Shown here one piece after another: positions 32,738-42,143 of a stretch of DNA of 64,000 nt. The stretch is taken from positions 1,798,001-1,862,000 of the forward strand of contig NZ_CP039543.1 of the NCBI RefSeq assembly GCF_013085545.1, read 5' to 3'. The position numbers and the translations under genes are program-made. Below the pieces are notes generated by a model. The model made no database searches and had not been told where the DNA came from. It saw nothing but the letters and a program-made list of their open reading frames with translations. Source of the DNA: Oceanidesulfovibrio marinus. Its GTDB lineage: Bacteria > Desulfobacterota > Desulfovibrionia > Desulfovibrionales > Desulfovibrionaceae. The stretch's first letter is position 1; the number at the start of each line of letters is the position of its first letter.

Positions 32738-34843
32738 TCACTTCTTGCGGGACAGCGGCAGCTCGGTCACGCGCTCTCCGGTCAGGGTCTTCAGAGCGTT
32801 GGTCACTGCGGGCAGAACGGCCGGCAGACCGGGCTCGCCCACGCCGCCGGGTGCCTCCGCGTTTTCCACGATGTGCACCTCTATGGCCTCCGGACTCGCG
32901 TCCATTCGCATCACCGGATAGGTGTTGAACTGCTTGGTGGCCACGCCGCCGTCGGCGAACTCCATACCTTCGCCGACCAGGGCGGAGAGCCCCATGATCA
33001 CGGCGCCTTCCACCTGCATGACTATGTTGAGCGGGTTGACGGTCTGGCCGCAATCCATGGCCGCCACGACGCGGTGGACCGTAATTGCGCCACTCTCGGG
33101 ATCGCGGCTGATCTCGGCGACCTGCGCGGTGTAGCTGCCGAAGCAATGGTCGCAGGCCACACCGGCGGCGTGGCCCTCGGGCAGCTCCCTGTCCCAGCCG
33201 TAGCGCTCGGTCGCCAGCTTCAGCACCCCGGCTGCTCTAGGATCGGTCATCCGCGCCAGGCGGAACGCCACCGGGTCTTCCCCTGCAACGGCGGCCAGCT
33301 CATCAATCACGGATTCGCGCACAAAGCAGTTGTGCGAGCTGCCTACCGAGCGCCAGAAGCCGATAGGCACGGGCGTCTCGTGGCGCAACCACTCCACGCG
33401 CAGAGCGCCGATGTCATAATCCATCTCCGATACGCCCTCCACGCCGGTGAAATCCAGGCCGGTCTCCGCAAGCATGAATGGCAGGAGCCCTGCCAGAACC
33501 GAAGCCGAGGCGGTGCGGTGATTCCAGAATGCGATCTTCCCATTCGCGTCCAGGCCGGCCTGCACCCGAGCCACGCTGCCGGGCCGGACGGCGTCGTAGT
33601 GGAACTCCTCGTCCCGCGAGTACAGAAGCTGCACCGGTTTGCCGCAGGCCTTGGAAACATGCACCGCGACCCGTGCGCCATCGAGCATCCCCTTGCGTCC
33701 GAATCCCCCGCCGGCATAGGTCGTATGCACGGCAATGGACTCCATGGGCAGACCGGTTATCTCGACGGCTTTCTCGGCCCAGCCGGTCTGGAATTGTGTC
33801 GGCCCCCAGAGGTCCACACCGTCCGGCCGGACGTGGGCGGTGCAGTTCATGGGCTCGATAGGGGCGTGCGCCAGAAAGGGCTGGTGGAAGGTGAGGTCGA
33901 TCTTGTCCGCGGCGGCCTCGGCCCGGCCCGGTGCGTCTCCAGTGTCCGCCGCAATTATGCCGGAGGAGTCAAGAAGCGCTTCCAGCTCCTCGAACAGCAC
34001 TTCGGTGGAGAGGTCCGGTTGCGTGCCCTCGGACCACTGCACGGCCAGAGCGTCGCGGCCCTTCCAGGCGGCCCAGGTGTTCTCGGCCAGCACGGCCGGC
34101 CCGATCTCCGTCTGCACGACCTCGGTCACTCCGGGAACGGCCAGGGCGGCATCCTCGTCCCACGACTCGGCTGTTGCGCCATATGCACGTGGCCAGGCAA
34201 GGGCTGCGTAGTGCATGTCAGGCAGGTGGACATCCAGGCCGAAGCGCGCCGCGCCGGCAATCTTGTCCGGGATGTCCATCCGCCGGGCGCAGTGGCCGAG
34301 ATATCGGAAAGACGCGGCGTCCTTGAGCGGGGGCGATTCTGGCACGGCCTGCCCGGCCGCCTCTTCCACAAGCTCGCCGTACGGGATTTTCTGCTCGCCA
34401 TGGATCACGAACCCGTTCTCTGTGGTCAGCTCGGACGCATCCACGCCCAAGCGCTCCGCCGCAGCGGTCTTGAGCATCTCCCTGGCCGCGGCGGCAGCCT
34501 CCCGCAGCGGTCCCATCATGCTGCGCACGCTGGTGGAGCCACCCGTGAGCATGGCGTGGAACTCCGGGTCGTCGTACTTCGGGTCGTACAGCGCCTGGAC
34601 GAACCCGACCCGCTGCAGGTCCGCGTCCAGCTCGTCGGCCACGATCATGCACAGGGCCGTACTGGAGCCCTGCCCCATCTCGATCTTGTTGAGCATCACG
34701 GAGACCTTGCCGTCCGTGTGCACAGTAAGCCAGAGGAGCTCCAGGCCTCCTTCCGGCGGTTGCCCGTCTACAGCGAATACGCCATTGACGCCTGGATTCA
34801 ACATATCGGCGCACAGGGTCAGGGCATTGGGTGCGTTTGTCAT
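32738..34843 (-). CDS. molybdopterin-binding subunit of a xanthine-dehydrogenase-family oxidoreductase
   Basis: 701 residues, of the isoquinoline-oxidoreductase-type large subunit (IorB) class. Typical segments: LNKIEMGQGSSTALCMIVADEL, HAPIEPMNCTAHVR, YAGGGFGRKG, and near the end GGVGEPGLPAVLPAVTNAL, whose Glu is the candidate catalytic base. It holds molybdenum-pterin and oxidises an aldehyde or N-heterocycle, with electrons leaving through the 2Fe-2S subunit. There is no FAD subunit, and no twin-arginine signal or Sec peptide is evident, so it looks cytoplasmic. Its ATG overlaps the stop of the small subunit (ATGA). Substrate unknown. Confidence 0.9.
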   Translation of the reverse strand: MTNAPNALTLCADMLNPGVNGVFAVDGQPPEGGLELLWLTVHTDGKVSVMLNKIEMGQGSSTALCMIVADELDADLQRVGFVQALYDPKYDDPEFHAMLTGGSTSVRSMMGPLREAAAAAREMLKTAAAERLGVDASELTTENGFVIHGEQKIPYGELVEEAAGQAVPESPPLKDAASFRYLGHCARRMDIPDKIAGAARFGLDVHLPDMHYAALAWPRAYGATAESWDEDAALAVPGVTEVVQTEIGPAVLAENTWAAWKGRDALAVQWSEGTQPDLSTEVLFEELEALLDSSGIIAADTGDAPGRAEAAADKIDLTFHQPFLAHAPIEPMNCTAHVRPDGVDLWGPTQFQTGWAEKAVEITGLPMESIAVHTTYAGGGFGRKGMLDGARVAVHVSKACGKPVQLLYSRDEEFHYDAVRPGSVARVQAGLDANGKIAFWNHRTASASVLAGLLPFMLAETGLDFTGVEGVSEMDYDIGALRVEWLRHETPVPIGFWRSVGSSHNCFVRESVIDELAAVAGEDPVAFRLARMTDPRAAGVLKLATERYGWDRELPEGHAAGVACDHCFGSYTAQVAEISRDPESGAITVHRVVAAMDCGQTVNPLNIVMQVEGAVIMGLSALVGEGMEFADGGVATKQFNTYPVMRMDASPEAIEVHIVENAEAPGGVGEPGLPAVLPAVTNALKTLTGERVTELPLSRKK

Positions 34844-35292
34844 TTCGCCACCTCCCTGGCCGCGCGCAGCACGGCAGCTTCGATGCGGGGGTATGTGCCG
34901 CAGCGGCAGAGGTTCCGGGACATGGCCTTGCGCACCTCGTCGCGGTCCGGGTCCGGATTTTCATCCAGCAGGGCCACGGCGCGCATGATCTGGCCGGGCT
35001 GGCAGTAGCCGCACTGGGGGACCTGCTCCTCCAGCCAGGCCTGCTTGACCGGATGGTCCTCTGGAATGCCTTCGATGGTGGTTATCTTCTTGCCTTCCAG
35101 GCCGGATATCTTGGTCGTGCACGAAGGCCGGGCCTTGCCGTCCACGATTACTGTGCAGCCCCAGCACTGCCCGGCGCCGCAGCCGAACTTGGTGCCCGTC
35201 AGCCCGAGAACGTCGCGGAGAACCCAGAGCAAGGGCGTATCCGGGTCCACGTCCACGGAGTACTCGTCGTCGTTGATAATGAGCTTGATCAT
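34840..35292 (-). CDS. 2Fe-2S subunit of the same molybdenum hydroxylase
   Basis: 150 residues. Plant-type ferredoxin cluster ligands Cys38, Cys43, Cys46 and Cys58 (FGCGAGQCWGC) and the second cluster ligands Cys94, Cys97, Cys129 and Cys131 (QCGYCQPG; CRCG) match the XDH-family small subunit of two 2Fe-2S clusters. It carries electrons from the molybdenum centre to an acceptor that is not encoded nearby. ATG at 35292 was chosen from CAGGAGATTTGC; a longer upstream frame has no ribosome site. It overlaps the large-subunit gene by 4 bp (ATGA), so the pair is translationally coupled. Confidence 0.92.
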   Translation of the reverse strand: MIKLIINDDEYSVDVDPDTPLLWVLRDVLGLTGTKFGCGAGQCWGCTVIVDGKARPSCTTKISGLEGKKITTIEGIPEDHPVKQAWLEEQVPQCGYCQPGQIMRAVALLDENPDPDRDEVRKAMSRNLCRCGTYPRIEAAVLRAAREVAK

Positions 35293-35609
35293 GCAAATCT
35301 CCTGGGGTGTATGGAGCAGTAGCGTTCCATGTTGAAAACGTGGTGCATCCGCGCAACAGCGCGTTGAAAACTTTCGATGCAACTTGTGAGTAAACGCCAA
35401 ATGTATCTCAGAGTCATGACACTATTTGGGTTATCTTTCGGAACACCCGGCGTGCAGCCGATCGCAGAGGCAATAAGACGCGCGGGGCGGTCTGAACCGG
35501 CAGTGAAGGCGCTACGAGAGAATGCGGGTGGGCATTCCAAAACGAACAAGCCCGGCCTCCGTGGAGGTCCGGGCTTTTCATGCAGGGAGAAGCTTCCGCG
35601 CCGTGGGCG
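35293..35609. other. intergenic region with promoter space and a terminator
   Basis: 317 bp between the start of the oxidoreductase operon and the end of the AEC gene. The left half must hold the oxidoreductase promoter; I see no convincing -35/-10 pair. The right end has the terminator at 35545-35578. No gene is recognised. Confidence 0.5.
35545..35578 (-). terminator. terminator of the AEC gene (bidirectional-capable)
   Basis: Stem AAGCCCGG/CCGGGCTT (35548-35555 and 35569-35576) continues inward as CCTCC/GGAGG with one bulge around a 2-base loop. The minus strand runs into CTTGTTCGTTTT; the plus strand also has TTTT. It lies about 32 bp after the AEC stop. Confidence 0.7.
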
Positions 35610-36512
35610 TCAGTCTACGAGGTAGAGCGCCACGGGCAGGGTCACGAAGGCTATCACGGTCTGGGCGGTGATGATGGAAGCCATGAGATCTTCGTCGCCG
35701 CCGAGCTGCCGCGCCAGGATGTAGCAGGAGACGGCCGTAGGCAGGGACGCGAAGAGCACGGCAACCACGTCCGCCGGGGTGGGCACGTTGTACAGCCTAC
35801 AGGCCAGGATGGTGACGGCCGGCAGCAGCATGAGCTTAAGCGACGCGGCCAGGAGAATGCGGTATTTCTGCGGCGCGATGTGGCGGAAGTTGAGCCCGGC
35901 GCCCACGGTGAGCAGGCCGACGGGCAAGGCCGCGCGTCCCAGCAGGTGGAGCATTTCGTAAAGCGCATCCGGAAGCTGGATGTGCGTGTAGTTGAGCGCG
36001 AAGCCGCCGACACTGCCCAGGATCAACGGGTTCTTGGCCAGGGCCGCGAGTATGGCGCGCAGCGAGGAGATGTTGCCGGCTCCATAATGCGAGACCACGG
36101 GCACGGACAGAAAGTTCACCAGAGGGATGGTCGCTACCAGCGCCACAGCGGACAGCGTGACGCCCGGACTGCCGGCCATGGCCGACGCAGCCGCGATGCC
36201 CACGTACGTGTTCATGCGGATGGAGCCCTGGAAGATGGAGGAGAACGCCGGCCCCGGCATGCGGAAGCGCGATTGCAGAAAAAGCGCGATACCGGAGACC
36301 GCGACCACGCCGGTTATCATGGCGCCGGCCATGGTCAGGGCGGGCTGTTCGCCGAACGAGGCCGTGGAGAGGTTGGACAACAAAAGCGCCGGGAAGAAGA
36401 TGTAGTAGGTCGCCTTCTCGGCCTGGGGCCAGAAGCTGAGCTCTACGACGCCGGTGCGGCGGAAGACGTAGCCAACGAGTATGAGCAGGAAGATTGGGAG
36501 GAGAACGTTCAC
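35610..36512 (-). CDS. AEC (auxin efflux carrier) family transporter
   Basis: 300 residues, about ten TM helices. The first helices (NVLLPIFLLILVGYVFRRTG) and the central SIFQGSIRMNTYVGIAAASAM, with the conserved Asn-Arg-type core, are typical of AEC/AmiS-like proteins such as MleP. Bacterial members export or exchange malate, malonate or other carboxylates. No partner gene reveals the substrate. It is followed by its own terminator and preceded by the EAL-HDOD gene (same strand, 52 bp). Confidence 0.9.
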   Translation of the reverse strand: MNVLLPIFLLILVGYVFRRTGVVELSFWPQAEKATYYIFFPALLLSNLSTASFGEQPALTMAGAMITGVVAVSGIALFLQSRFRMPGPAFSSIFQGSIRMNTYVGIAAASAMAGSPGVTLSAVALVATIPLVNFLSVPVVSHYGAGNISSLRAILAALAKNPLILGSVGGFALNYTHIQLPDALYEMLHLLGRAALPVGLLTVGAGLNFRHIAPQKYRILLAASLKLMLLPAVTILACRLYNVPTPADVVAVLFASLPTAVSCYILARQLGGDEDLMASIITAQTVIAFVTLPVALYLVD

Positions 36513-36564
36513 GGGGCGGTGCTATACCACGGGGACCCACGCGCGGCAATCGGCGCTCGGCCGG

Positions 36565-37827
36565 TTATTCGATGCGCGCGGATTCCTCCTGAATGGATTT
36601 CGCCCAGGTAAGCGCCTCGGCATAGGAGTTGGCCACGGTCATGGGGTCGAGCTGGAGCGTTTCGATGATCTCGTCGATGTTGTCCCAGTCGCCGCGCTCG
36701 AAAAGCTTGGCCATATCCAGCCAAGCGCTCAGCTCGTTGTCCTTGCCGCTCAGGGCGTCGATAATCTTCTCGTCCAGGGGCAGGTTCTCGGCGATCTCCT
36801 CGAAGGGGATGTCCAGCAGGGCCTCCAGCAGGGAGAACAGACCGAGCAGGTAGAGGCTGTCCGGTTTGGGAGCCATGCGGTCGTGGTTCATGGCCGCGCG
36901 CTCCAGGAACTTGCCGCGGATGGTTGAGAGATACGGCAGCTCGGAGGTCTTCTCCTCCGGCGTGATGTCCGAAAGGAAGATGAGCCACAGCCAGCTTTTG
37001 ACCTGCTTGAGCCCCAGCAGCACCAGGGCCTGCTTGATGGACTCCACCTTGCGGGACAGGCTGAACGCCGCGGAGTTGATGAGCGCCAGGAGCCGGTAGC
37101 TGATTGAGACGTCGGCTTCGATGATGGAAGCGAGCTCGTCGAACTCCGGGTTTTCCTTTTCCAGCGCCCGGAAGAGCATGAGCCGCGAGATCTGGTTGGA
37201 GGAGAGCTTGCGGCCGGGCACGATCTCCGGTTTTTCGAAGAAGAAGCCCTGGAACAGGGTGAAACCGAGTTCCCTGGCCAGGCTGAAGTGGGTGAGATCC
37301 TCCACCCGCTTGGCCGCGAGCACGCATTGGTGGGGCTTGACCGCATCCACGAGGTTCTGGATGCGCTCACCATCACCGTCCAGCACGTCCACGAACACGA
37401 TGTCCGCCAGCTTGAGCAGCACCTCGGACTCCGGAGCGCCGGAGTAGTCGTTGAGGGCTATCTGGTAGTCGTCCGCCTTGAGCTCCATCAGCGTCTTGAG
37501 AACCTCGCGGTTCTTGGAGATGGACTCGTTGACCGCGATGACCGTGGTCTCAACTGGAAGCGCCAGGGGAATTTTGCGGAGCAAGGGCTCTTCGGTAAAT
37601 GTGATGAACAGCTTTTTCCGGGCCTTCTCTTCCTTGGGCATGTTCATGATCGCGTTTGCGATCACGGTGAGCGTGGCGATATCCTTGTCTTCGAAATGCG
37701 CCGTGGTAGCATCGGAGCTGTGGCGATACAGAAGAGCATATCCGCGGGGCTCCTTCTTCTTGTCGAAGATGGGTTGCCTCGCGAAAAACGTGTCGATGTA
37801 TACCGCATCGGATTTGGCGTCTGCCAT
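36565..37827 (-). CDS. EAL-HDOD signalling protein with degenerate EAL domain
   Basis: 420 residues. The N-terminal EAL-like domain (about 8-200) opens with FFARQPIFDKKKEPRGYALLYR, the layout of YuxH-type EAL-HDOD proteins; the catalytic Glu of the E-x-L motif is Ala here, so it is unlikely to hydrolyse c-di-GMP. The C-terminal HDOD domain (about 210-400) shows RLMLFRALE, IIEADVSISYRLLALINSAAFS, VESIKQALVLLG and IRGKFLERAA, all typical. It may bind c-di-GMP or a partner and act as a two-domain switch. ATG at 37827 follows GAGGAAACG; an upstream extension lacks a ribosome site. It is divergent from the GspE-like gene. Confidence 0.85.
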   Translation of the reverse strand: MADAKSDAVYIDTFFARQPIFDKKKEPRGYALLYRHSSDATTAHFEDKDIATLTVIANAIMNMPKEEKARKKLFITFTEEPLLRKIPLALPVETTVIAVNESISKNREVLKTLMELKADDYQIALNDYSGAPESEVLLKLADIVFVDVLDGDGERIQNLVDAVKPHQCVLAAKRVEDLTHFSLARELGFTLFQGFFFEKPEIVPGRKLSSNQISRLMLFRALEKENPEFDELASIIEADVSISYRLLALINSAAFSLSRKVESIKQALVLLGLKQVKSWLWLIFLSDITPEEKTSELPYLSTIRGKFLERAAMNHDRMAPKPDSLYLLGLFSLLEALLDIPFEEIAENLPLDEKIIDALSGKDNELSAWLDMAKLFERGDWDNIDEIIETLQLDPMTVANSYAEALTWAKSIQEESARIE

Positions 37828-38183
37828 TCGTTTCCTCGTTGGTATGGCGCTTCTCGTCTCGGGATGACAAGGATTTAAAACAACCAGGGGTTGCATGCAA
37901 GCTGCGGAAGACATACATACAGCAACGGGCGTGGTCTACTCAACCCCGAACACGGCCGAAATTGCGTATGTGCCAACGGGATTTCGTCTTCCGCCGGTTC
38001 TATACCCGTTTTGCATACACTATCCGGCCCGGGAACGCCCTGGAAAATTGTTCTCCGCCCCCCTTGGCTTCTTTCTGACAAGGAGCTATCTTCCTTGAAG
38101 AAATACTTGTGGGGAGATTTGGATTCACGACGCCCCTGTTGGGGGCGCAACATCTGTGCACCTTCTTGGATCGCCCGAGGACG
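37828..38183. other. divergent intergenic region, no clear promoter seen
   Basis: 356 bp between the divergent EAL-HDOD and GspE/PilB genes. A short hairpin CGCCCC/GGGGCG (38131-38136 and 38142-38147) lies near the right end, before the GspE start. No sigma-54 site or strong -35/-10 pair was recognised, and no RNA gene. Confidence 0.4.
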
Positions 38184-39851
38184 ATGACTCAGCAACCCAA
38201 CAATCCTTCCGCCTTCAGCTCCAGCGTTGGCAACTCGCGCATGGCTCGCGCCGTGCAGCGGAAATCCGGCCTCAAGCTCGCCGAGTACTTGCGCCACCAG
38301 GGGAAGCTCAAGGAAAATGAGCTGATGGAGTACGTCTCCAACCAGCTCCAGATAGACAAGTACGACCCCAAAACCTACCCGTTCGAGCAGAGCCTCTCGC
38401 GGATCATCGATCCGGAGACAGCCCGCAAGCACGGCATCTGCGCCATCAAGGAAAAAGGCGGCCTCGTCTATGTGGCCACCTCGGACCCGCTGAACGTCTC
38501 CCTGCTGGATACCCTGGAGAAGAGCCTCAAGCTGGATCTGGAGCCAGTCTACTGCCCCAAAGGCGACCTCGACGAGCTCATCTACCAGTACTACGGCAAA
38601 GCTGCCGCCCTGGGGGACATGCAGTCCGCCATCGACGAGCTCGAAGTCGAGGAAGGCGAAGAAGAGCAGATCGTCGACATCTCCATGGCTGCGCTGGAAG
38701 ACGCGCCCGTGGTCAAGCTCGTCAACCAGATCCTCTACCAGGCCGTCAACGAAGGGGCGAGCGACATCCACATCAGCCCTCAGCGCGACCGCGTGCAGCT
38801 CCGCTTCCGCGTGGACGGCATCCTCCGCGAGTACCCGGCACCGCCCAAGTCCATATTCATGCAGGTCATCTCGCGCATGAAGCTCATTTCCAACATGGAC
38901 ATTTCGGTGACGCGCGTGCCGCAGGACGGCCGCTTCTCCTTCAACGTCCAGACGCGCGAGGTCAACGTCCGCGCATCCGCCCTGCCTACCATCTACGGCG
39001 AGAACATGGTTCTGCGTCTGCTCATCCGCAAACGCGGCACCCTGCAGCTGGAAGAGCTGGGCATGACTGAAGAAGACATGCAGCGCATTGAGGAGGCCAC
39101 ATCCAAATCGTACGGCATGATCCTGGCGACCGGCCCCACGGGTTCCGGTAAAACCACGCTGCTCTACTCCCTGCTGCACCGCATCGACAAGCCGGAAATC
39201 AATATCATCACCCTGGAAGACCCGGTGGAGCACCGCGTGGACACCATCCGCCAGGTGCAGCTCAACCGCAAGGCCGGCATGACCTTCGCCTCGGGTCTGC
39301 GCTCCATCCTGCGCCAGGACCCCGACGTCCTGATGGTCGGTGAGATTCGCGACCACGAGACCGCGCAGATTGCGGTGGAGTCCGCCATGACCGGTCACCG
39401 CCTGCTCTCCACCGTACATACCAACGACGCCGCCGGCGCCGTGACGCGCTTCATCGATATGGGCATCGAACCCTTCCTGGTGGCCTCCACCCTGCTGTGC
39501 GTCGTGGGCCAGCGGCTCATGCGGCGCAACTGCCAGGAGTGCCTGGAGGAGTACCAACCGCCCCAGAAGTACGTGGATGCGCTCAAGCTCAAACGTGAGG
39601 TAAAATTCTTCCGCGGCCGCGGCTGCCCCAAGTGCCGCGATTCCGGCTACTCCGGCCGGACCGGCGTCTACGAGGTGCTCAACATCGACGAGCAGATTCA
39701 GGAACTGATCATCAAGCGCGTCTCTTCCCGTGATATCGCCCGCGCCGCCCAGGCCTCCAAGAAGTTCCGGCCCATGCGCCAGGACGCGCTGAACAAGGTG
39801 CTCAAGGGCATCACCACCCTCGAAGAAGCCGCACCCCTGATCTTCATGTAG
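38184..39851 (+). CDS. GspE/PilB-type secretion ATPase
   Basis: 555 residues. An N-terminal GspE/PilB domain (about 20-150) precedes the ATPase core: Walker A GPTGSGKT (about 342-349), Walker B region DPDVLMVGEIRD, catalytic His in STVHTNDAAGAVTR, and a tetracysteine zinc site CQEC...CPKC (about 475-520). It drives a type II secretion or type IV pilus machine by ATP hydrolysis at the inner membrane. No other gsp/pil gene lies beside it, so it serves a machine encoded elsewhere. ATG at 38184 follows GAGG; an upstream extension is out of keeping with the family N-terminus. Whether it is GspE, PilB or MshE cannot be settled from this window. Confidence 0.9.
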   Translation: MTQQPNNPSAFSSSVGNSRMARAVQRKSGLKLAEYLRHQGKLKENELMEYVSNQLQIDKYDPKTYPFEQSLSRIIDPETARKHGICAIKEKGGLVYVATSDPLNVSLLDTLEKSLKLDLEPVYCPKGDLDELIYQYYGKAAALGDMQSAIDELEVEEGEEEQIVDISMAALEDAPVVKLVNQILYQAVNEGASDIHISPQRDRVQLRFRVDGILREYPAPPKSIFMQVISRMKLISNMDISVTRVPQDGRFSFNVQTREVNVRASALPTIYGENMVLRLLIRKRGTLQLEELGMTEEDMQRIEEATSKSYGMILATGPTGSGKTTLLYSLLHRIDKPEINIITLEDPVEHRVDTIRQVQLNRKAGMTFASGLRSILRQDPDVLMVGEIRDHETAQIAVESAMTGHRLLSTVHTNDAAGAVTRFIDMGIEPFLVASTLLCVVGQRLMRRNCQECLEEYQPPQKYVDALKLKREVKFFRGRGCPKCRDSGYSGRTGVYEVLNIDEQIQELIIKRVSSRDIARAAQASKKFRPMRQDALNKVLKGITTLEEAAPLIFM

Positions 39852-40029
39852 GACCCCGGCAGCGCAGCTGCGCCGGCGTGCCTCGGCACGCAAGATCTGG
39901 TTGCAACCATGAGGCGGCTTATCCCGCCCTCTCTATCTGCGTGTCCCCTCCTAGCGGGACACCTCCTGCATATCACCCCCCTCGCCCAAATCAGATTGCC
40001 GAGGCGCAGCGTCGGGTTCGACACAAAAA

Positions 40030-40069
40030 AGACGGCCTCGCGATGCAATCGCGAAGCCGCCTCTTTTTG
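40030..40069. terminator. bidirectional terminator between gspE/pilB-like gene and qrc
   Basis: A stem of GGCCTCGCGAT/ATCGCGAAGCC (arms about 40034-40044 and 40048-40058, one mismatch) has T-runs on both strands (CTCTTTTTGG on plus, TCTTTTTTGTG on minus). It lies 20-60 bp after the qrcD stop and also follows the converging gene. Confidence 0.75.
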
Positions 40070-40089
40070 GATCGTGTGTCGTGTTCAGA

Positions 40090-41328
40090 CTAGGCGTTCA
40101 GCTTCTTCTCCTGCGGGAAGAGCGGCAGGTACCGGTAGGAGAGGCTGATGATCAGCGCCCCGTATGCCAGCACCAGGAAGGACGGCGCCCACTCGGCCTG
40201 GTTCGGAATGTACAGCTGCCACTTGTCGAACGGCATGACCGGATGCGCCAGGGTCTGCACGGTGAAGACGTAGCGGTTGATGGTCACGCCGATGCAGTCC
40301 AGGATACCGGCGGTGTACAGCAGCGACGGCGTGTTGCGGATGGACGGCACGAGCAGCATGATCATGGGCAGCAGACCGCAGAGGCCGATCTCGGCCCAGA
40401 GCAGCCACTGGCCGTAGATGCCGTGGAACATCTCGTCAAAGGTCAGGCCGACGCTGGGCAGGTAGCCGGTGGCCCAGGCCCAGGTGTCGATGATCTTGAA
40501 GAACATGTAGACGGCGAGCATGGTGCCCGCGATCTTGCCCATCAAGGCCTTGACGCGGAACTCCACCAGCTTGCGGCCGGACACCTTCTCGATCAGGGCC
40601 GCGATAAGCATGGTCAGCGCCGGACCGGAAGCCACGGCGGACAGGACAAACAGGAAGAAGGTCCACGGCCAGATGAAGAAGCCCTCGCGGAAGGCGAACG
40701 GACGGCTGAAGAGCACGCCATACATGCCGCCCAGGGAGCCCTGGTGGAAGAAGGAGAGGAACGCGCCGATGCCGGCAAAAAGCGGCATGAGTACGTGGAA
40801 GTTATGCGACAGCTTGTGGATGAAAGGAATCTTGTCCAGCTGCCGATTTTCCAGAACCAGCGGTATGAACTCGATGGCCAGCACCATGAGGTAGCACGTG
40901 ATGCAGAACATCACCTCGACCAGCATGGAGTGGACGTTGGCGTGCCAGAAGCCGAACCACGATCTCAGCGGCTGGCCTACGTCGAGCCCCAGGACGATCA
41001 TGGCGCCGGAGTAGCAGATGAAGCCGATGACCACCGCGAGGTTCACGATGTTTTTCAGCGGATCGATGTTCAGGATGTAGCGCAGCAGGCCAGTGAAGAA
41101 GGCGCCGGCGCCAAGCGCGATGACCGCGAGGTCGAACGTGATCCAGAGACCGAATCCGAAGTAGTTGTCCAGAGCGGTGACGCCCAGACCTTCGTAGAAG
41201 ATGATTCCCATCCAGATGCCGCCCCAGGCCAGGAAGAGGCCGATAATTGCCAGCCAGAGCAGGAATTTCGGCAAGGAGCAGCGGGGCAGCCCCTCATTGA
41301 GAAGTGGGTAATCCGTGGGCTTAGCCAT
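40090..41328 (-). CDS. qrcD: menaquinone reductase membrane subunit QrcD (NrfD/PsrC-like)
   Basis: 412 residues, about ten TM helices, no cofactor motifs, as in the NrfD/PsrC family. As the integral membrane subunit of Qrc it binds menaquinone and links it to the periplasmic QrcABC part. ATG at 41328 (MAKPTDYP) was preferred to one two codons upstream, because GGGGG stands 8 bp before it. It overlaps the qrcC end by 8 bp. The last gene of qrcABCD, transcribed leftward and closed by a bidirectional terminator. Confidence 0.92.
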   Translation of the reverse strand: MAKPTDYPLLNEGLPRCSLPKFLLWLAIIGLFLAWGGIWMGIIFYEGLGVTALDNYFGFGLWITFDLAVIALGAGAFFTGLLRYILNIDPLKNIVNLAVVIGFICYSGAMIVLGLDVGQPLRSWFGFWHANVHSMLVEVMFCITCYLMVLAIEFIPLVLENRQLDKIPFIHKLSHNFHVLMPLFAGIGAFLSFFHQGSLGGMYGVLFSRPFAFREGFFIWPWTFFLFVLSAVASGPALTMLIAALIEKVSGRKLVEFRVKALMGKIAGTMLAVYMFFKIIDTWAWATGYLPSVGLTFDEMFHGIYGQWLLWAEIGLCGLLPMIMLLVPSIRNTPSLLYTAGILDCIGVTINRYVFTVQTLAHPVMPFDKWQLYIPNQAEWAPSFLVLAYGALIISLSYRYLPLFPQEKKLNA

Positions 41329-42118
41329 GACCATGACCCCCTACGACCTGGAATTCACCAGTCTTTTCTTCGTCCAGGTAGTGATCGCCCAAGCGGCGGA
41401 CCCATTCGCGCCGGCTCAGGTAATATACCTGCGGTTCCATTCCCAAACGTTCCAGCAGCCGGAAGGCGTACTTGCTCTTGGAGAGCTCGTGCACCGTATG
41501 CTCGGGGTTCTTCAGATCGCCGAAGTGGATCGCGCCGTTGGGGCACGCTTCCGTACAGGCGGTCTGATACTCGCCCTGCTCCAGCGCGTAGGGATCGCGG
41601 CCCTCGACGCGGGCCTTGTCCTTGGCGTGCTGCCAGCGGTGGTGGCAGAAGGTGCACTTCTCGACCACGCCGCGAGGACGCGTGGAGACATCGGGAGACA
41701 GGGTCTTCTCCATGCCCTCGGGCCAGACCGGGTCGAACCAGTTGAAGTAACGGGCGTGGTACGGGCAGGCGGCCATGCAGTACCGGCAGCCGAAGCAGCG
41801 CGGGTAGATCTGGCTGACGATGCCGCCTTCTTCGTCCTTCTTGGTCACCGTGGCGGGGCAGACAGGCACGCACGCCGGGTTTCCGCATTGCTGGCAGGGA
41901 CGGGGCAGATACGCGACATCGTGGTCCGGGAAAGGCTTCCCGTTGGAAAGCTCGTACACCAGAAGCCATGACAGGGTCCGGAGCTTGTTCGTGGCATCTT
42001 TGGTGATGGGCACGTTGTTCTCCGCCTGACAGGATACCATACACGCACCGCAGCCCGTGCACTTGTCCAGGTCGATGACCATCCCCCAGACAATATCGAA
42101 CTCTTTTTTGGAGCTCAT
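41321..42118 (-). CDS. qrcC: menaquinone reductase iron-sulfur subunit QrcC
   Basis: 265 residues. Four cysteine groups for iron-sulfur clusters: CTGCGACMVSC, CQQCGNPACVPVC, CFGCRYCMAAC, and CTFC...CTEAC. This is the DMSO-reductase-type FeS subunit layout; the characterised QrcC has three [4Fe-4S] and one [3Fe-4S]. It carries electrons between the QrcA/QrcB part and the membrane subunit. It overlaps qrcD by 8 bp and follows qrcB after 25 bp. No signal peptide is visible, which fits export together with a partner carrying a Tat signal. Confidence 0.94.
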   Translation of the reverse strand: MSSKKEFDIVWGMVIDLDKCTGCGACMVSCQAENNVPITKDATNKLRTLSWLLVYELSNGKPFPDHDVAYLPRPCQQCGNPACVPVCPATVTKKDEEGGIVSQIYPRCFGCRYCMAACPYHARYFNWFDPVWPEGMEKTLSPDVSTRPRGVVEKCTFCHHRWQHAKDKARVEGRDPYALEQGEYQTACTEACPNGAIHFGDLKNPEHTVHELSKSKYAFRLLERLGMEPQVYYLSRREWVRRLGDHYLDEEKTGEFQVVGGHGHG

Positions 42119-42143
42119 GACGGTTGTTCCTTATGACTTGCAG

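Noticed and set aside
32642-35008. 788-codon rightward frame opposite the molybdenum hydroxylase genes
   Set aside because: Crosses the terminator at 32647 and both subunit genes; no domain recognised.
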